A stretch of 12,162 nucleotides of DNA from Bacteroidales bacterium UBA1199 (GCA_002309795.1 DBXZ01000012.1:25919-38080); one strand, 5' to 3'; positions 1 to 7,040 are shown, counted from the first letter of the stretch. A program made the numbers and translations. The notes: generated by a model from the sequence alone, not told the origin.

Positions 1-29
1 CCGTGCGGGTTCGAGTCCCGCCCGGGGCA
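1..29 (+). tRNA. tRNA, 3' part only (T arm and acceptor strand)
   Basis: The window opens inside a tRNA. Visible are the T stem (GCGGG at 5-9 pairing with CCCGC at 17-21), the T loop TTCGAGT at 10-16, the seven-base 3' acceptor strand CCGGGGC at 22-28 and an A discriminator at 29. No CCA follows (the next bases are CAAAAA), so CCA would be added after transcription, as is usual in Bacteroidetes. The anticodon lies outside the window, so the amino acid cannot be assigned. Confidence 0.85.
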
Positions 30-31
30 CA

Positions 32-63
32 AAAAATACCGACGCTTCCGCGCCGGTATTTTT
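32..63 (+). terminator. Rho-independent-type terminator of the tRNA
   Basis: A perfect 10-bp stem (AAAAATACCG at 32-41, CGGTATTTTT at 54-63) with a 12-nt loop starts three bases after the tRNA. The A and T runs form the base of the stem and the T run serves as U tract. With one bulged A the stem extends further through CAC/GTG. Confidence 0.65.
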
Positions 64-84
64 GTGCCATGGCACCCATGTTTA

Positions 85-129
85 CTGGGGCACGGCCCCA
101 GACCCTCAGCCTGCGGCTGCTCTTTTTTT
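85..129 (+). terminator. Second terminator-like hairpins downstream of the tRNA
   Basis: Two short hairpins follow each other: CTGGGGC (85-91) with GCCCCAG (95-101) around a 3-nt loop, and CAGCC (107-111) with GGCTG (115-119) around a 3-nt loop. The second is followed by CTC and seven T's (123-129), which looks like a back-up terminator for plus-strand transcription. The stems are short, so this is a moderate call. Confidence 0.35.
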
Positions 130-142
130 GTGCCTGATGCTA

Positions 143-226
143 TTTCGTACACCACAAGGGCCTCTCATGTACCAAATGGCAATGATAGGGTGTTTGGTAC
201 ACCAGCGAGCCTTCTGGTGTACCAAA
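143..226. repeat. Two tandem palindromes, centre spacing 50 bp
   Basis: Copy 2 is a perfect 13-bp inverted repeat: TTTGGTACACCAG at 193-205 and CTGGTGTACCAAA at 214-226, with an 8-nt spacer. Copy 1 (143-176) is a diverged version: TTTCGTACACCA at the left and TGTACCAAA at the right. The copies lie 50 bp apart in the same orientation. They sit 79 bp beyond the stop of the YdeI-like gene, in a 240-bp stretch (64-304) where I see no gene. No T run follows on either strand, so a simple terminator is not the obvious reading. Confidence 0.7.
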
Positions 227-304
227 TGACACAATTCGCTTTATCCACCAAATCTGGTCACCCTTTGGTCACAATAGGACAACAGGAGAGCGATAAATCC
301 GATT

Positions 305-643
305 TTATTCTTTGGGTATAACAATGCGGCCGGCGGCGGTCATCAACCCCTGTTCATCGAGTTGGCGGCAGCGTTGTTTATTGAGTTCCGTCCAGTGGCT
401 GCCTTTGCGACGGGGAGAGATACGCTGCGCAAGTCTTCCGTCAGGAAGTTTCTTATTGGTAGAGTCGATCCATCCAAAGCAGAGCGACTCCTCCACAATA
501 TCCAGGTACGGAAGCGCCGCCCATGCCGGTTTTTTGCTCCGGTACGCCACCACCCAGCAATGCCTTGCCGAGGAGTGGTTCTCTTTCAGCCATTCCCGGA
601 GTTGGGAGCGGTCGGAGAATTCGTATAAAGGTTGGACATCCAT
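305..643 (-). CDS. Short YdeI/OmdA-like protein
   Basis: A 112-aa soluble protein without a signal peptide. Residues about 8-105 carry the pattern of the N-terminal part of YdeI/OmpD-associated (OmdA) proteins: an aromatic and charged start (FSDRSQLREWLKENH), then EESLCFGWIDS, AQRISPRRKGSHW and ELNKQRCRQL. From memory, most family members are about 190 aa and have a further C-terminal helical part. This protein ends just after the point where that part would begin, and I see no continuation in the minus-strand bases after the stop at 305. It is either a natural short form or a truncated gene. It starts 21 nt after the stop of the S41 lipoprotein gene and has no promoter of its own that I can see, so the two are probably co-transcribed. 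The biochemical activity of the family is unclear; Salmonella ydeI (omdA) is reported to protect against cationic peptides. Confidence 0.75.
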   Translation of the reverse strand: MDVQPLYEFSDRSQLREWLKENHSSARHCWVVAYRSKKPAWAALPYLDIVEESLCFGWIDSTNKKLPDGRLAQRISPRRKGSHWTELNKQRCRQLDEQGLMTAAGRIVIPKE

Positions 644-664
644 GGGTTAATGTTAGGAAAAGTC

Positions 665-1582
665 TCACTTGCAGGACTGAATCCAGGCTACTGCATCTTC
701 CAGGGGCGTCGCCGTTTCGACGTCAGGGGCGATGGGATCGTCACAGAAGACCTCGCCGGTTCGGGCTACGTCACATCCGGTGGTAACCACGAGAAGAAAG
801 CCGTCGGCCATCGGGAAAGACTGGTTGGCGCTCGCATAGCCGGCCGTTGGGATGCCGAACGTCCGGACATTCTCCAGACCGCGGAAGCACAGAAGCGCAG
901 CCTCTCCGGAACTGCCTGTCCAGTCGTTGATCAGAACGGCAACGGGCGTATTGTCCGGAAATCTGGAAATCTTTTCAGGATTCAGCCCCGAGGACCTGAC
1001 CACGAAATACCAAGGAATAGGAGAAGAACGTTTGCGAGTCTTGAACCTCAGGAGCGTATCATCCGGGAGCAGCGGGGCTACGGCCGATATCATCGGATAC
1101 ATATTCCCTCCGGAGTTGTCGCGAAGGTCTACGACAACGCCCACAGCGTCAAGATGGTTCTGAAGAAAGTCCAGGACCGTGTGCGTGTAGGCGGCATTGC
1201 TCACTTTCACCCCGCGATGGGCTGGAAGCTTCACGTAGGCAATTCCCGCCTCAAGCATATAAGCTTCAGGGACCTGTTCTTCGTAGGATACGGTATCGGT
1301 AACCGGAGCGAGCAGTGTCGAATGTTTACCCCCGGCAATGGCCAGCGCTTTCTTCACAAGTGAATGTGCATCCTCGAGATTATTGACGGTTTTTGCTTCT
1401 GAAAGAAAAGCTCCGCGCGCAACACGCCAATCGGCGGAATCGGCGTACAGGGCATACTTGTCAATTATCCGGATACTGCTTTTGACATATACGCAAGGCG
1501 TGCTTTGATCAACAAAAAAACTGCAGGCGGTGAACCCGAACGGAATGGTTAAAAGAAGGATCAGGAAGAATGTCTTTCGCAT
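665..1582 (-). CDS. S41-family lipoprotein protease, NSR-like
   Basis: A 305-aa lipoprotein with a hydrophobic N terminus and lipobox FTAC (Cys20). There is no acidic surface-export stretch after the Cys, so it more likely faces the periplasm. The S41 fold is shown by VVVDLRDNSGG (about 150-159), the nucleophile region TGSSGEA (Ser224 or Ser225, Glu227) and GIPTAG...DGFLLVVTTG (about 244-269). No PDZ domain is visible. Where Ctp-type S41 enzymes carry a catalytic Lys after the TAG/TFG segment there is a Tyr, but a GGKHS motif places His87 as in nisin-resistance protein (NSR), which uses a Ser/His dyad and is of similar length. I chose ATG at 1582; the frame also allows TTG at 1588. It leads the pair with the YdeI-like gene. 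The substrate is unknown: an antimicrobial peptide is an inference, an envelope peptide is the alternative. Confidence 0.82.
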   Translation of the reverse strand: MRKTFFLILLLTIPFGFTACSFFVDQSTPCVYVKSSIRIIDKYALYADSADWRVARGAFLSEAKTVNNLEDAHSLVKKALAIAGGKHSTLLAPVTDTVSYEEQVPEAYMLEAGIAYVKLPAHRGVKVSNAAYTHTVLDFLQNHLDAVGVVVDLRDNSGGNMYPMISAVAPLLPDDTLLRFKTRKRSSPIPWYFVVRSSGLNPEKISRFPDNTPVAVLINDWTGSSGEAALLCFRGLENVRTFGIPTAGYASANQSFPMADGFLLVVTTGCDVARTGEVFCDDPIAPDVETATPLEDAVAWIQSCK

Positions 1583-1682
1583 ACTCAAATATCAAATTCT
1601 CCCCGAAGGTAATCATTTTCGGCCGAATTTTGGTCGCTGCGTGTCTACCAACCATCACGGGCGGTTGCTGCTCGGTTATTGT

Positions 1683-1769
1683 GTGCATAGTGGTCCAAAG
1701 GGAGGACCACTATTTACACTTTAGGGGATAAAACGCACATAGTGGTCCAGCAATTGGACCACTATGCAC
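1683..1769. repeat. Paired palindromes bounded by a 16-bp inverted repeat (MITE-like)
   Basis: Two hairpins lie with centres 52 bp apart: ATAGTGGTCC (1687-1696) with GGACCACTAT (1704-1713), and CATAGTGGTCCA (1738-1749) with TGGACCACTATG (1755-1766). The outermost arms also match each other perfectly over 16 bp: GTGCATAGTGGTCCAA at 1683-1698 and TTGGACCACTATGCAC at 1754-1769, making an 87-bp element with terminal inverted repeats. It lies between the stop of the lipoprotein gene (1792) and the start of the S41 gene (1582), both on the minus strand. On that strand the first hairpin is followed by TGCGTTTTA, so a terminator role for the lipoprotein gene is possible. Confidence 0.75.
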
Positions 1770-1791
1770 GCCAGAGGGGTAATGATGCCTT

Positions 1792-3315
1792 TTAGTTCAG
1801 GCGGACCATGGTGGTGACCACGAGGCCTGCGTTGTTGGCGCTGCCGACCGTGGCTTTGACCTTGCCGCGGTCTGCACCCGTGACGGAGGCGCAGAGGCTC
1901 AGCTCCGTACCATCCGAGAGGGAGGCGATGAACTGAAGCATCATCGAGGCAGCCTCGAAGCGAATCAGACGCAGGGAATTCGGAACCATCCGACCCTGAT
2001 ATTCAGCGACTTCAGTCCAGTCCAGCTGAACCTCCTCTGCGGCATCCTTGGAGAGGTCGCATTCGTAGTAGCTGGCGGTTCCGTTGGCCACGTAGGCTAC
2101 GCCGTTCACGTATTCATCTTCGCGGGAAGGATAGTGCGCAGGCAGGGAACGGGAAGTTACCACACCTGTCGTGGGATTCAGGGTATTGACCTTGGCGCCG
2201 TCATTGTCGTTGCCAGACCACCAGGTCAGGGTTTCTCCGGTGGAGATGATTGCCTGTCCATCACCGCTGAAGATCTGCGGCTCAGCGGTGCAGATCTTGG
2301 ATCCGCGTGCGATGGAATTGGCGGTAATATCCAGGTTATAGACTTCCGTCACGTCACGCGTCTGCTCGTAGCTGTCCTTACCGTCGTTCACGATGACAGT
2401 GATATTGGTATTGACACCCAGGTAAAGCGTTCCGCCAATAGACATGAGGAACATATCCTTGTCGCCCCCTTCCTGCATCAGTACCGGCGGCATAAAGGTC
2501 GGCGGTACAAGGATTCCGAGCGCACCGGCACCGCTGGAATAGGAGAGTGCTGCACCCAGGCAGTTCGCTGCCGGGTAGAGATTCCAGCAGCTGATATTGT
2601 TGCCCAGCAGGTTCACGGCATCCAGCGTGTTGCCATTATCCTTCAGACAGAAAAGTTTGCCGGCATTCTCCCCGTATCCGCCCCAGCCGTCGACCCTTAC
2701 GAAAAGGTCCTTTCCGAACTGATGGAACCAGCCGTTCAGGAAGGTGGGTTGCTTGAAGCCGTCGTCCATCCCGAACGGAGCGCCGGCGTCGAGGGTCCAT
2801 TCGAACAACGCGCCGTCGCTCTTGCGGATCAGGTAGTGCGCCCCATGCCCTTCGTGGTATTTGTCGCTGAAATCATTGATAATGGCGGACAGGGCGTGAC
2901 GCGCGTCGCCGTCCTGAGGATAATTTGCCCATCCACCCTTGACATCGTAATGACAGTTGGCCAGCCACAGCCAGCCTTCGCCAACGGGAAATACGAATCC
3001 GGGGGATATTATGAGGTTGGCCTGGATGGTCTCGGCCACTTCTCCATCTACCCCCTCGACATCTACCTGGTAGGTCACCTCGACCATAGAGCCGTCGGCC
3101 GATACGGTATAGAGGGCCTTGGGGCCGATTTTGATGTCGCCCTCGGCGCGGGTGGCAGTCTGGCCGGAAGCCAGTGCCAGCATATTGGCATTCGCGATAT
3201 TCGCTTTGCGGAAGTTTACTTTGGCGTTGTCACCGTCTTTGCCGCAGGAGGAAAGCAGAGTGAAAGCCATCAGTAAAGTGGCTATAAAGCACACCGATTT
3301 GACGATCTTTTTCAT
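1792..3315 (-). CDS. Large lipoprotein of unknown function
   Basis: A 507-aa lipoprotein. The N terminus MKKIVKSVCF is followed by a hydrophobic stretch and the lipobox LSSC (Cys24). The residues after the Cys are GKDGDN, acidic and Lys-containing, similar to the export signal of surface lipoproteins in Bacteroidetes, so it may be displayed on the cell surface (inference). The rest is rich in Gly, Trp, Tyr and short beta-prone blocks such as GTLYLGVN (about 310) and NGVAYVANG (about 413), which suggests a beta-propeller or other all-beta fold. I do not recognise a named family or catalytic motif. The ATG at 3315 is the first codon of a clear signal sequence and lies 20 bp after a -7-like box. 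The gene is divergent from the sensor kinase operon, which makes it a plausible target or partner of that system. Two hairpins lie shortly after its stop. Confidence 0.8.
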   Translation of the reverse strand: MKKIVKSVCFIATLLMAFTLLSSCGKDGDNAKVNFRKANIANANMLALASGQTATRAEGDIKIGPKALYTVSADGSMVEVTYQVDVEGVDGEVAETIQANLIISPGFVFPVGEGWLWLANCHYDVKGGWANYPQDGDARHALSAIINDFSDKYHEGHGAHYLIRKSDGALFEWTLDAGAPFGMDDGFKQPTFLNGWFHQFGKDLFVRVDGWGGYGENAGKLFCLKDNGNTLDAVNLLGNNISCWNLYPAANCLGAALSYSSGAGALGILVPPTFMPPVLMQEGGDKDMFLMSIGGTLYLGVNTNITVIVNDGKDSYEQTRDVTEVYNLDITANSIARGSKICTAEPQIFSGDGQAIISTGETLTWWSGNDNDGAKVNTLNPTTGVVTSRSLPAHYPSREDEYVNGVAYVANGTASYYECDLSKDAAEEVQLDWTEVAEYQGRMVPNSLRLIRFEAASMMLQFIASLSDGTELSLCASVTGADRGKVKATVGSANNAGLVVTTMVRLN

Positions 3316-3334
3316 ATGCGTAACGTGTTTTCTG

Positions 3335-3342
3335 CAAAGCTA
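3335..3342 (-). promoter_or_regulatory. -7 box for the divergent lipoprotein gene
   Basis: Read on the minus strand this is TAGCTTTG, a full match to the Bacteroidetes -7 consensus TAnnTTTG, 20 bp before the ATG at 3315. I see no convincing TTTG -33 box at the usual distance, which would fit a promoter that needs an activator. Confidence 0.4.
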
Positions 3343-3356
3343 CGGCTTACCCCTTT

Positions 3357-3364
3357 TATCTTTG
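3357..3364 (+). promoter_or_regulatory. Upstream -7 box facing the sensor kinase
   Basis: TATCTTTG matches TAnnTTTG on the plus strand and would place a transcript start near 3370, about 65 bp before the kinase ATG. It overlaps the left arm of the palindrome at 3362-3382. No clear -33 box is seen. Confidence 0.3.
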
Positions 3365-3382
3365 TGGCGGAATCCACCACAA
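3362..3382. promoter_or_regulatory. Candidate operator palindrome in the divergent promoter region
   Basis: TTGTGG (3362-3367) and CCACAA (3377-3382) form a 6-bp inverted repeat with a 9-bp spacer. It is about 20 bp upstream of the lipoprotein -7 box, a usual place for an activator, and overlaps a plus-strand -7 box. Binding by the neighbouring response regulator is an inference. Confidence 0.35.
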
Positions 3383-3418
3383 CGGGCTGAATTTCAAGGT
3401 TATTTCGGGAGGATTTGA

Positions 3419-3426
3419 TACCTTTG
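3419..3426 (+). promoter_or_regulatory. Proximal -7 box of the sensor kinase operon
   Basis: TACCTTTG matches TAnnTTTG and ends only 7 bp before the ATG at 3434, so the transcript would be leaderless or nearly so. The possible -33 element (TTTC at 3392-3395) is imperfect and the 23-bp spacing is long. Confidence 0.4.
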
Positions 3427-3433
3427 CGGAAGG

Positions 3434-6268
3434 ATGCGACGGTTCGCTGCCATATTGCTTTTACTTCTTTCCGTGGTGCCGGATGCCCGCTCGGAGCCGG
3501 GCGTGACGGGGCGATTTGTGAACTACGGTGCAGCCGACGGACTTCCTTCCAACACGGTTTATGCCATCACCCAGGATACAGAGGGCTATCTGTGGGTGGG
3601 AACGCGCGGCGGCCTGAGCCGGTTCGACGGAATCCGCTTCCAGACGGTGCTTCCCGACAGGCGCGTCAACGCCCTTGCGGTGGATCCCGGCAACCGGATT
3701 TGGGCCGGAACCACGGACGGTCTTTTTGTCATTGACGGGGACGGCCGGACCTCAAGCCAACCGGGGTGCAACATCCGCGCGCTCCTTGCAGATTCCGACG
3801 GTCACCTCTGGGCCACCGTGGGGGACACGCTCCTGATGAAACTCAGCTATTCGGCATCGGAAGGCATCCGGGAGGAGGCCCGCACCTTTTATCATAAACG
3901 CTTTAGCGAGGGAGACTATCCCTACTACCATATCTACGAAAACCATCAGGGAGTCCTGTGGCTGGGCGGGCGCATCGTGCGCGCCCAGTATGTGCGGGAC
4001 CGGAATCATCCGCAATCGCAACTTGCCTATTCAGACACTTTCTGCGCAGGCAGCTATGCCGAAGTTGACGGCACCCTTTACGCCTTCGACGACCATACTT
4101 CCCGACTCTTCACCTTCGGCGAGACGTCTGCCGACTGGATGGGCAGGCTCCCCGTTGCGCACGCGCGCCTGCTGACAGATCATAAAGGTCAACTGTGGGC
4201 CGCCGGATCTTATGGCCTTGCGCGCGTGGATATTTCGCACCCCGAAGAGTCCTTCGTCTATAAGCACAACCCCGATGACCCGGCATCAATTGCCTCCTCC
4301 GAACTTTTCTGCATCTTTGAAGACCGGCAGAACAATCTCTGGGTGGGAGGCGACAACGGATTGTCGGTGCTTTGCCCGGCCCTTCAACTGGTTCAGCAGC
4401 CGGATATTCCTTCCAGACAGGTTACGGCTCTCCTGCAAACCACGGACGGCCTCATCTGGGTGGGCACGGCCGACAGCGGCGCCTACATCACGGATGGCTC
4501 CGGCAAGCTCGCTCATATAGATTTCCGGCCTGCCGGGCGGCCCAACGAAGGTCACGTCTCCTGCCTGTACCAAGACAGCGAGGGCTCGGTCTACATCGGA
4601 CTATACGCCGGCTGCGGCTTCAATATCTGGCGCGACGGCCACGTGCGCAGGGGTGCGGTGCGCGGCCCCATCCCCGGGCAGCAGCAGATTGTGGCGTGGG
4701 GAGACCGCATCACCTCCAACTGGATTACGGATTTCCTGGAGGACCGGGACGGCCGCTTCTGGGTAGTGACCTGGGAAGGCGTGGGCATGAACGAGTGGGA
4801 CCGCAAAACCGGTCGTACTGCACCGCCGGAGTGGCTCAGTCCCTTCTTCTACCCTACCCCGGAGGTCGACTCCAACATCTACCTGAGCTCCCGGCTCGGC
4901 AGTCGTCTGATTGAAGATGCGAACGGCAACCTGGTCTATGGCACCACCGAAGCCGGACTCAACATCATAGACCGGAAAACCCGATTGGTTACCAAGTACC
5001 TGCCCGACCCTACCGACAGCTTGTCGATTCCGGATAATTGCGTCACCGACCTCTGCCTGGCACCTTCCGGCACGCTGTGGGTGGCCACGCCCCGCGGACT
5101 TTGGAGTCCATCCGGCAAACGTTACCTCAACGGAAAGCTGATCCAGTCCGTGCAGGCCGATTCCAAAGGCCGAATCTGGGCCGGAACGGAAGAGGGGCTC
5201 TATTTCATTGATACGGATGGCAGCATCGGCGTTGCGCGAAAGGGATTGGGATTTCCGTCGGACATCTATAACGAGCGGACCGCCGGCCTGCTCGCTGACG
5301 GCAGGCTGGCCTTCGGCGGACCGGAGGGGGCCGTGCTCTTCCACCCGGACAGTCTGCTCGCCATCCGCTCTTCCGGCAATCTGGCTTTGGCTTCGCTGGT
5401 GCGGCACCGTTTCCGTCTAAACAAGGGAGAATGGGTCTACGACCGCTTTACCGGACTGCCGGAGCATGTCGTGCCGGGGCGGTATCTGCTGGAAGAGCAG
5501 AGTACGGACGCCTTCGGCCGATGGGAAAGAGGCGAGTCGCACATCAGCGAAATCCGGGTTCCGCTGCCCCTGCTGCTTCGCTGGCCGTTCCTGATGCTTT
5601 ATCTGCTATTGATTCTGGGGGCCGTCTGGCTGGTCATCCGCCTCCGCGAGCGGCGAATCCTGATTCAGGAACTGGACACGCGAAACCGCTTCTTCTCCAT
5701 CATTTCGCACGATTTACGAAACCCTGTCACCGGGAACCGCCTGCTGTCCCGGCAACTGCTGGACCATAGCGATACCCTCTCTCCCGCACAGCTGAAAGAG
5801 GGGCTTCAGGCACTGTCGGATTCCACGGAAGAGACCTCCTCGCTGCTGGAGAACCTCCTGCTCTGGTCACTGGACCAGAAGGGCATGCTGGAACCGGTGA
5901 TGCGTGAGGAGGAACTGGCGCCGCTGGTGGCCGAGGCTGTGGGCAGCATCCACCACAATGAAATCATCGCAACCGACATTCCGGAAGGATTGACGGTGCG
6001 CACCGACCGAAACATGCTCCTGACCTGCCTGCGCAACCTGCTGGAGAATGCCGTAAAGGTCTCTCCGAAAGGGGAAAAGGTAAAATTGAGCGCATGCGGC
6101 AGGCAGATTGTCATCTCCGACCGCGGGCCGGGCATCCAGGAGAACTGTACGGCCTGGGGACACGGTCTGGGGCTGGTCATTACCAGGGATTTACTGAAAA
6201 AGATGGGTGCCTCCATGACACCTCGCAACCGTCCGGAAGGCGGGCTTGAAATCACGCTGAACTTATGA
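3434..6268 (+). CDS. Sensor histidine kinase with periplasmic Reg_prop propellers
   Basis: A 944-aa membrane kinase. A signal peptide (about residues 1-20, ending ARS) is followed by about twelve visible repeats of the Reg_prop type, beginning with DGLPSNTVYAI and LWVGTRGGLSRFDG (about 35-66) and recurring as IWAGT, LWVGG, IWVGT, LWVAT and IWAGT blocks up to about residue 640. Two seven-bladed propellers would fit. A degenerate Y_Y_Y-like segment (about 650-702) and one membrane segment (about 716-736) follow. The cytoplasmic part has a HisKA H-box (SIISHDLRNP, phosphoacceptor His759) and an ATPase domain with N-box NLLENA (Asn868 and Asn872), G1 DRGPG (from Asp896) and G2 GHGLG (909-913). 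It resembles the sensor half of Bacteroidetes hybrid two-component systems that detect glycans, but has no receiver or AraC output of its own. Its stop overlaps the start of the response regulator (ATGA, 6265-6268), so the two are translationally coupled. The ligand is unknown. Confidence 0.93.
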   Translation: MRRFAAILLLLLSVVPDARSEPGVTGRFVNYGAADGLPSNTVYAITQDTEGYLWVGTRGGLSRFDGIRFQTVLPDRRVNALAVDPGNRIWAGTTDGLFVIDGDGRTSSQPGCNIRALLADSDGHLWATVGDTLLMKLSYSASEGIREEARTFYHKRFSEGDYPYYHIYENHQGVLWLGGRIVRAQYVRDRNHPQSQLAYSDTFCAGSYAEVDGTLYAFDDHTSRLFTFGETSADWMGRLPVAHARLLTDHKGQLWAAGSYGLARVDISHPEESFVYKHNPDDPASIASSELFCIFEDRQNNLWVGGDNGLSVLCPALQLVQQPDIPSRQVTALLQTTDGLIWVGTADSGAYITDGSGKLAHIDFRPAGRPNEGHVSCLYQDSEGSVYIGLYAGCGFNIWRDGHVRRGAVRGPIPGQQQIVAWGDRITSNWITDFLEDRDGRFWVVTWEGVGMNEWDRKTGRTAPPEWLSPFFYPTPEVDSNIYLSSRLGSRLIEDANGNLVYGTTEAGLNIIDRKTRLVTKYLPDPTDSLSIPDNCVTDLCLAPSGTLWVATPRGLWSPSGKRYLNGKLIQSVQADSKGRIWAGTEEGLYFIDTDGSIGVARKGLGFPSDIYNERTAGLLADGRLAFGGPEGAVLFHPDSLLAIRSSGNLALASLVRHRFRLNKGEWVYDRFTGLPEHVVPGRYLLEEQSTDAFGRWERGESHISEIRVPLPLLLRWPFLMLYLLLILGAVWLVIRLRERRILIQELDTRNRFFSIISHDLRNPVTGNRLLSRQLLDHSDTLSPAQLKEGLQALSDSTEETSSLLENLLLWSLDQKGMLEPVMREEELAPLVAEAVGSIHHNEIIATDIPEGLTVRTDRNMLLTCLRNLLENAVKVSPKGEKVKLSACGRQIVISDRGPGIQENCTAWGHGLGLVITRDLLKKMGASMTPRNRPEGGLEITLNL

Positions 6269-6921
6269 TAAACGTACTGCTTATTGAGGATTCCTCCGTA
6301 TTTGTAATGGGACTCAAGCTGGCCCTTTCAGCCAACTCTGCCATAGAGTCGGTGGAGGCAGTGGCCAGCCCCGGTGCCGCCGTGGCCTTTCTGAACGCAC
6401 ACCCGGATATTCATGTAGCCGTGGTGGACATCTCGCTGGAATCTGAAACCGACGGCCTTACGCTGCTGGGTATTCTCCGGGAGGCCTTTCCTGCCGTGCG
6501 CACACTGGTGCTCTCCCATTACAAAAAACCGGCCTATATCCTGAACGCCATCGCCTCCGGCGCATGCGCCTACCTGGCCAAAGACTCCACGCCGGAGTCC
6601 ATCGTAAATGCGATTCTGGAGGTAGCCTCCGGCAAGTACCTGTTTTTCGGCGAGACGATTGATTCCGCCTACATCACCCGTCTGTTCGGCGGCAAAGAGA
6701 ATCTCTCCGCCCGGAAACCGCAGGGATTGACCGTCCGGGAGTTGGAGGTGCTGCAGCTCACCACCTCCGGTTACAGCAACGGCCAGATTGCCTCCGCCAT
6801 GGGGATTGCCCTGAACACGGTGGACAGCTACAAAGAGCGCATCAAAGGAAAATTCGGCCTGGACAGTATCGTGGAATGCGTGGCCCACGCCGTCGCGGAC
6901 GAGTTGGTCAGCACCAAATAA
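6265..6921 (+). CDS. NarL/LuxR-type response regulator
   Basis: A 218-aa DNA-binding response regulator. The receiver domain (about 1-120) has the acidic pair Glu8/Asp9, phosphoacceptor Asp55 (VAVVDISL), Ser84 (LVLSHY) and Lys106 (YLAKD), so it should be phosphorylatable. The LuxR/GerE helix-turn-helix lies at about 155-212 (LTVRELEVLQLTTSGYSN, IASAMGIALNTVDSYKERI). It is the cognate partner of the kinase just upstream, given the 4-nt gene overlap. A NarL-type regulator with a HisKA-type kinase is a less usual pairing, since NarL-family partners more often carry HisKA_3. Likely targets are its own promoter region and the divergent lipoprotein gene (inference). Confidence 0.95.
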   Translation: MINVLLIEDSSVFVMGLKLALSANSAIESVEAVASPGAAVAFLNAHPDIHVAVVDISLESETDGLTLLGILREAFPAVRTLVLSHYKKPAYILNAIASGACAYLAKDSTPESIVNAILEVASGKYLFFGETIDSAYITRLFGGKENLSARKPQGLTVRELEVLQLTTSGYSNGQIASAMGIALNTVDSYKERIKGKFGLDSIVECVAHAVADELVSTK

Positions 6922-6950
6922 CGCCGGACATCATTTGTTCTGCTTCCACG

Positions 6951-7040
6951 ATGGAGGGCGTGTTCCGTATTATCCAGTCCGTCCCTTCCAAAAAAGCGAT
7001 TGATTACATTAAATCTCCCGAGGAACTCCCGCTTGATTGA
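6951..7040 (+). pseudogene. Possible remnant of a Bro-N/DinD-like gene (29 codons)
   Basis: A short reading frame from ATG 6951 to TGA 7040 begins with MEGVFRIIQSVPSKKA. From memory, FRIIQSxPSxKAEP is a conserved stretch in Bro-N/antirepressor and DinD-like proteins of Bacteroidetes, where it is followed by a KxWLAxVG segment. Here the match breaks off after KKA and the frame ends 13 residues later. It lies between two convergent genes in a 121-bp gap and ends 2 bp before the AraC-type gene's stop codon. It may be a gene remnant, a small protein, or chance. Confidence 0.3.

Noticed and set aside
59..134. Direct repeat TTTTTGTGCC (59-68 and 125-134) next to the tRNA as a phage or island attachment site
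   Set aside because: Only 10 bp, largely T run, both copies on the same side within 76 bp, and no integrase or island genes are present.
255..272. Direct repeat TGGTCAC twice, 11 bp apart
   Set aside because: Too short to separate from chance, and located downstream of the nearest gene, not at a promoter.
632..1363. Plus-strand open frame opposite the S41 gene
   Set aside because: The minus-strand protein has clear S41 motifs and a lipobox; the opposite frame is a shadow with Arg/Gly-rich composition.
2134..3276. Plus-strand open frame of 380 codons opposite the lipoprotein gene
   Set aside because: The minus-strand frame has a lipobox, a promoter box and normal composition; the plus-strand translation shows no domain.
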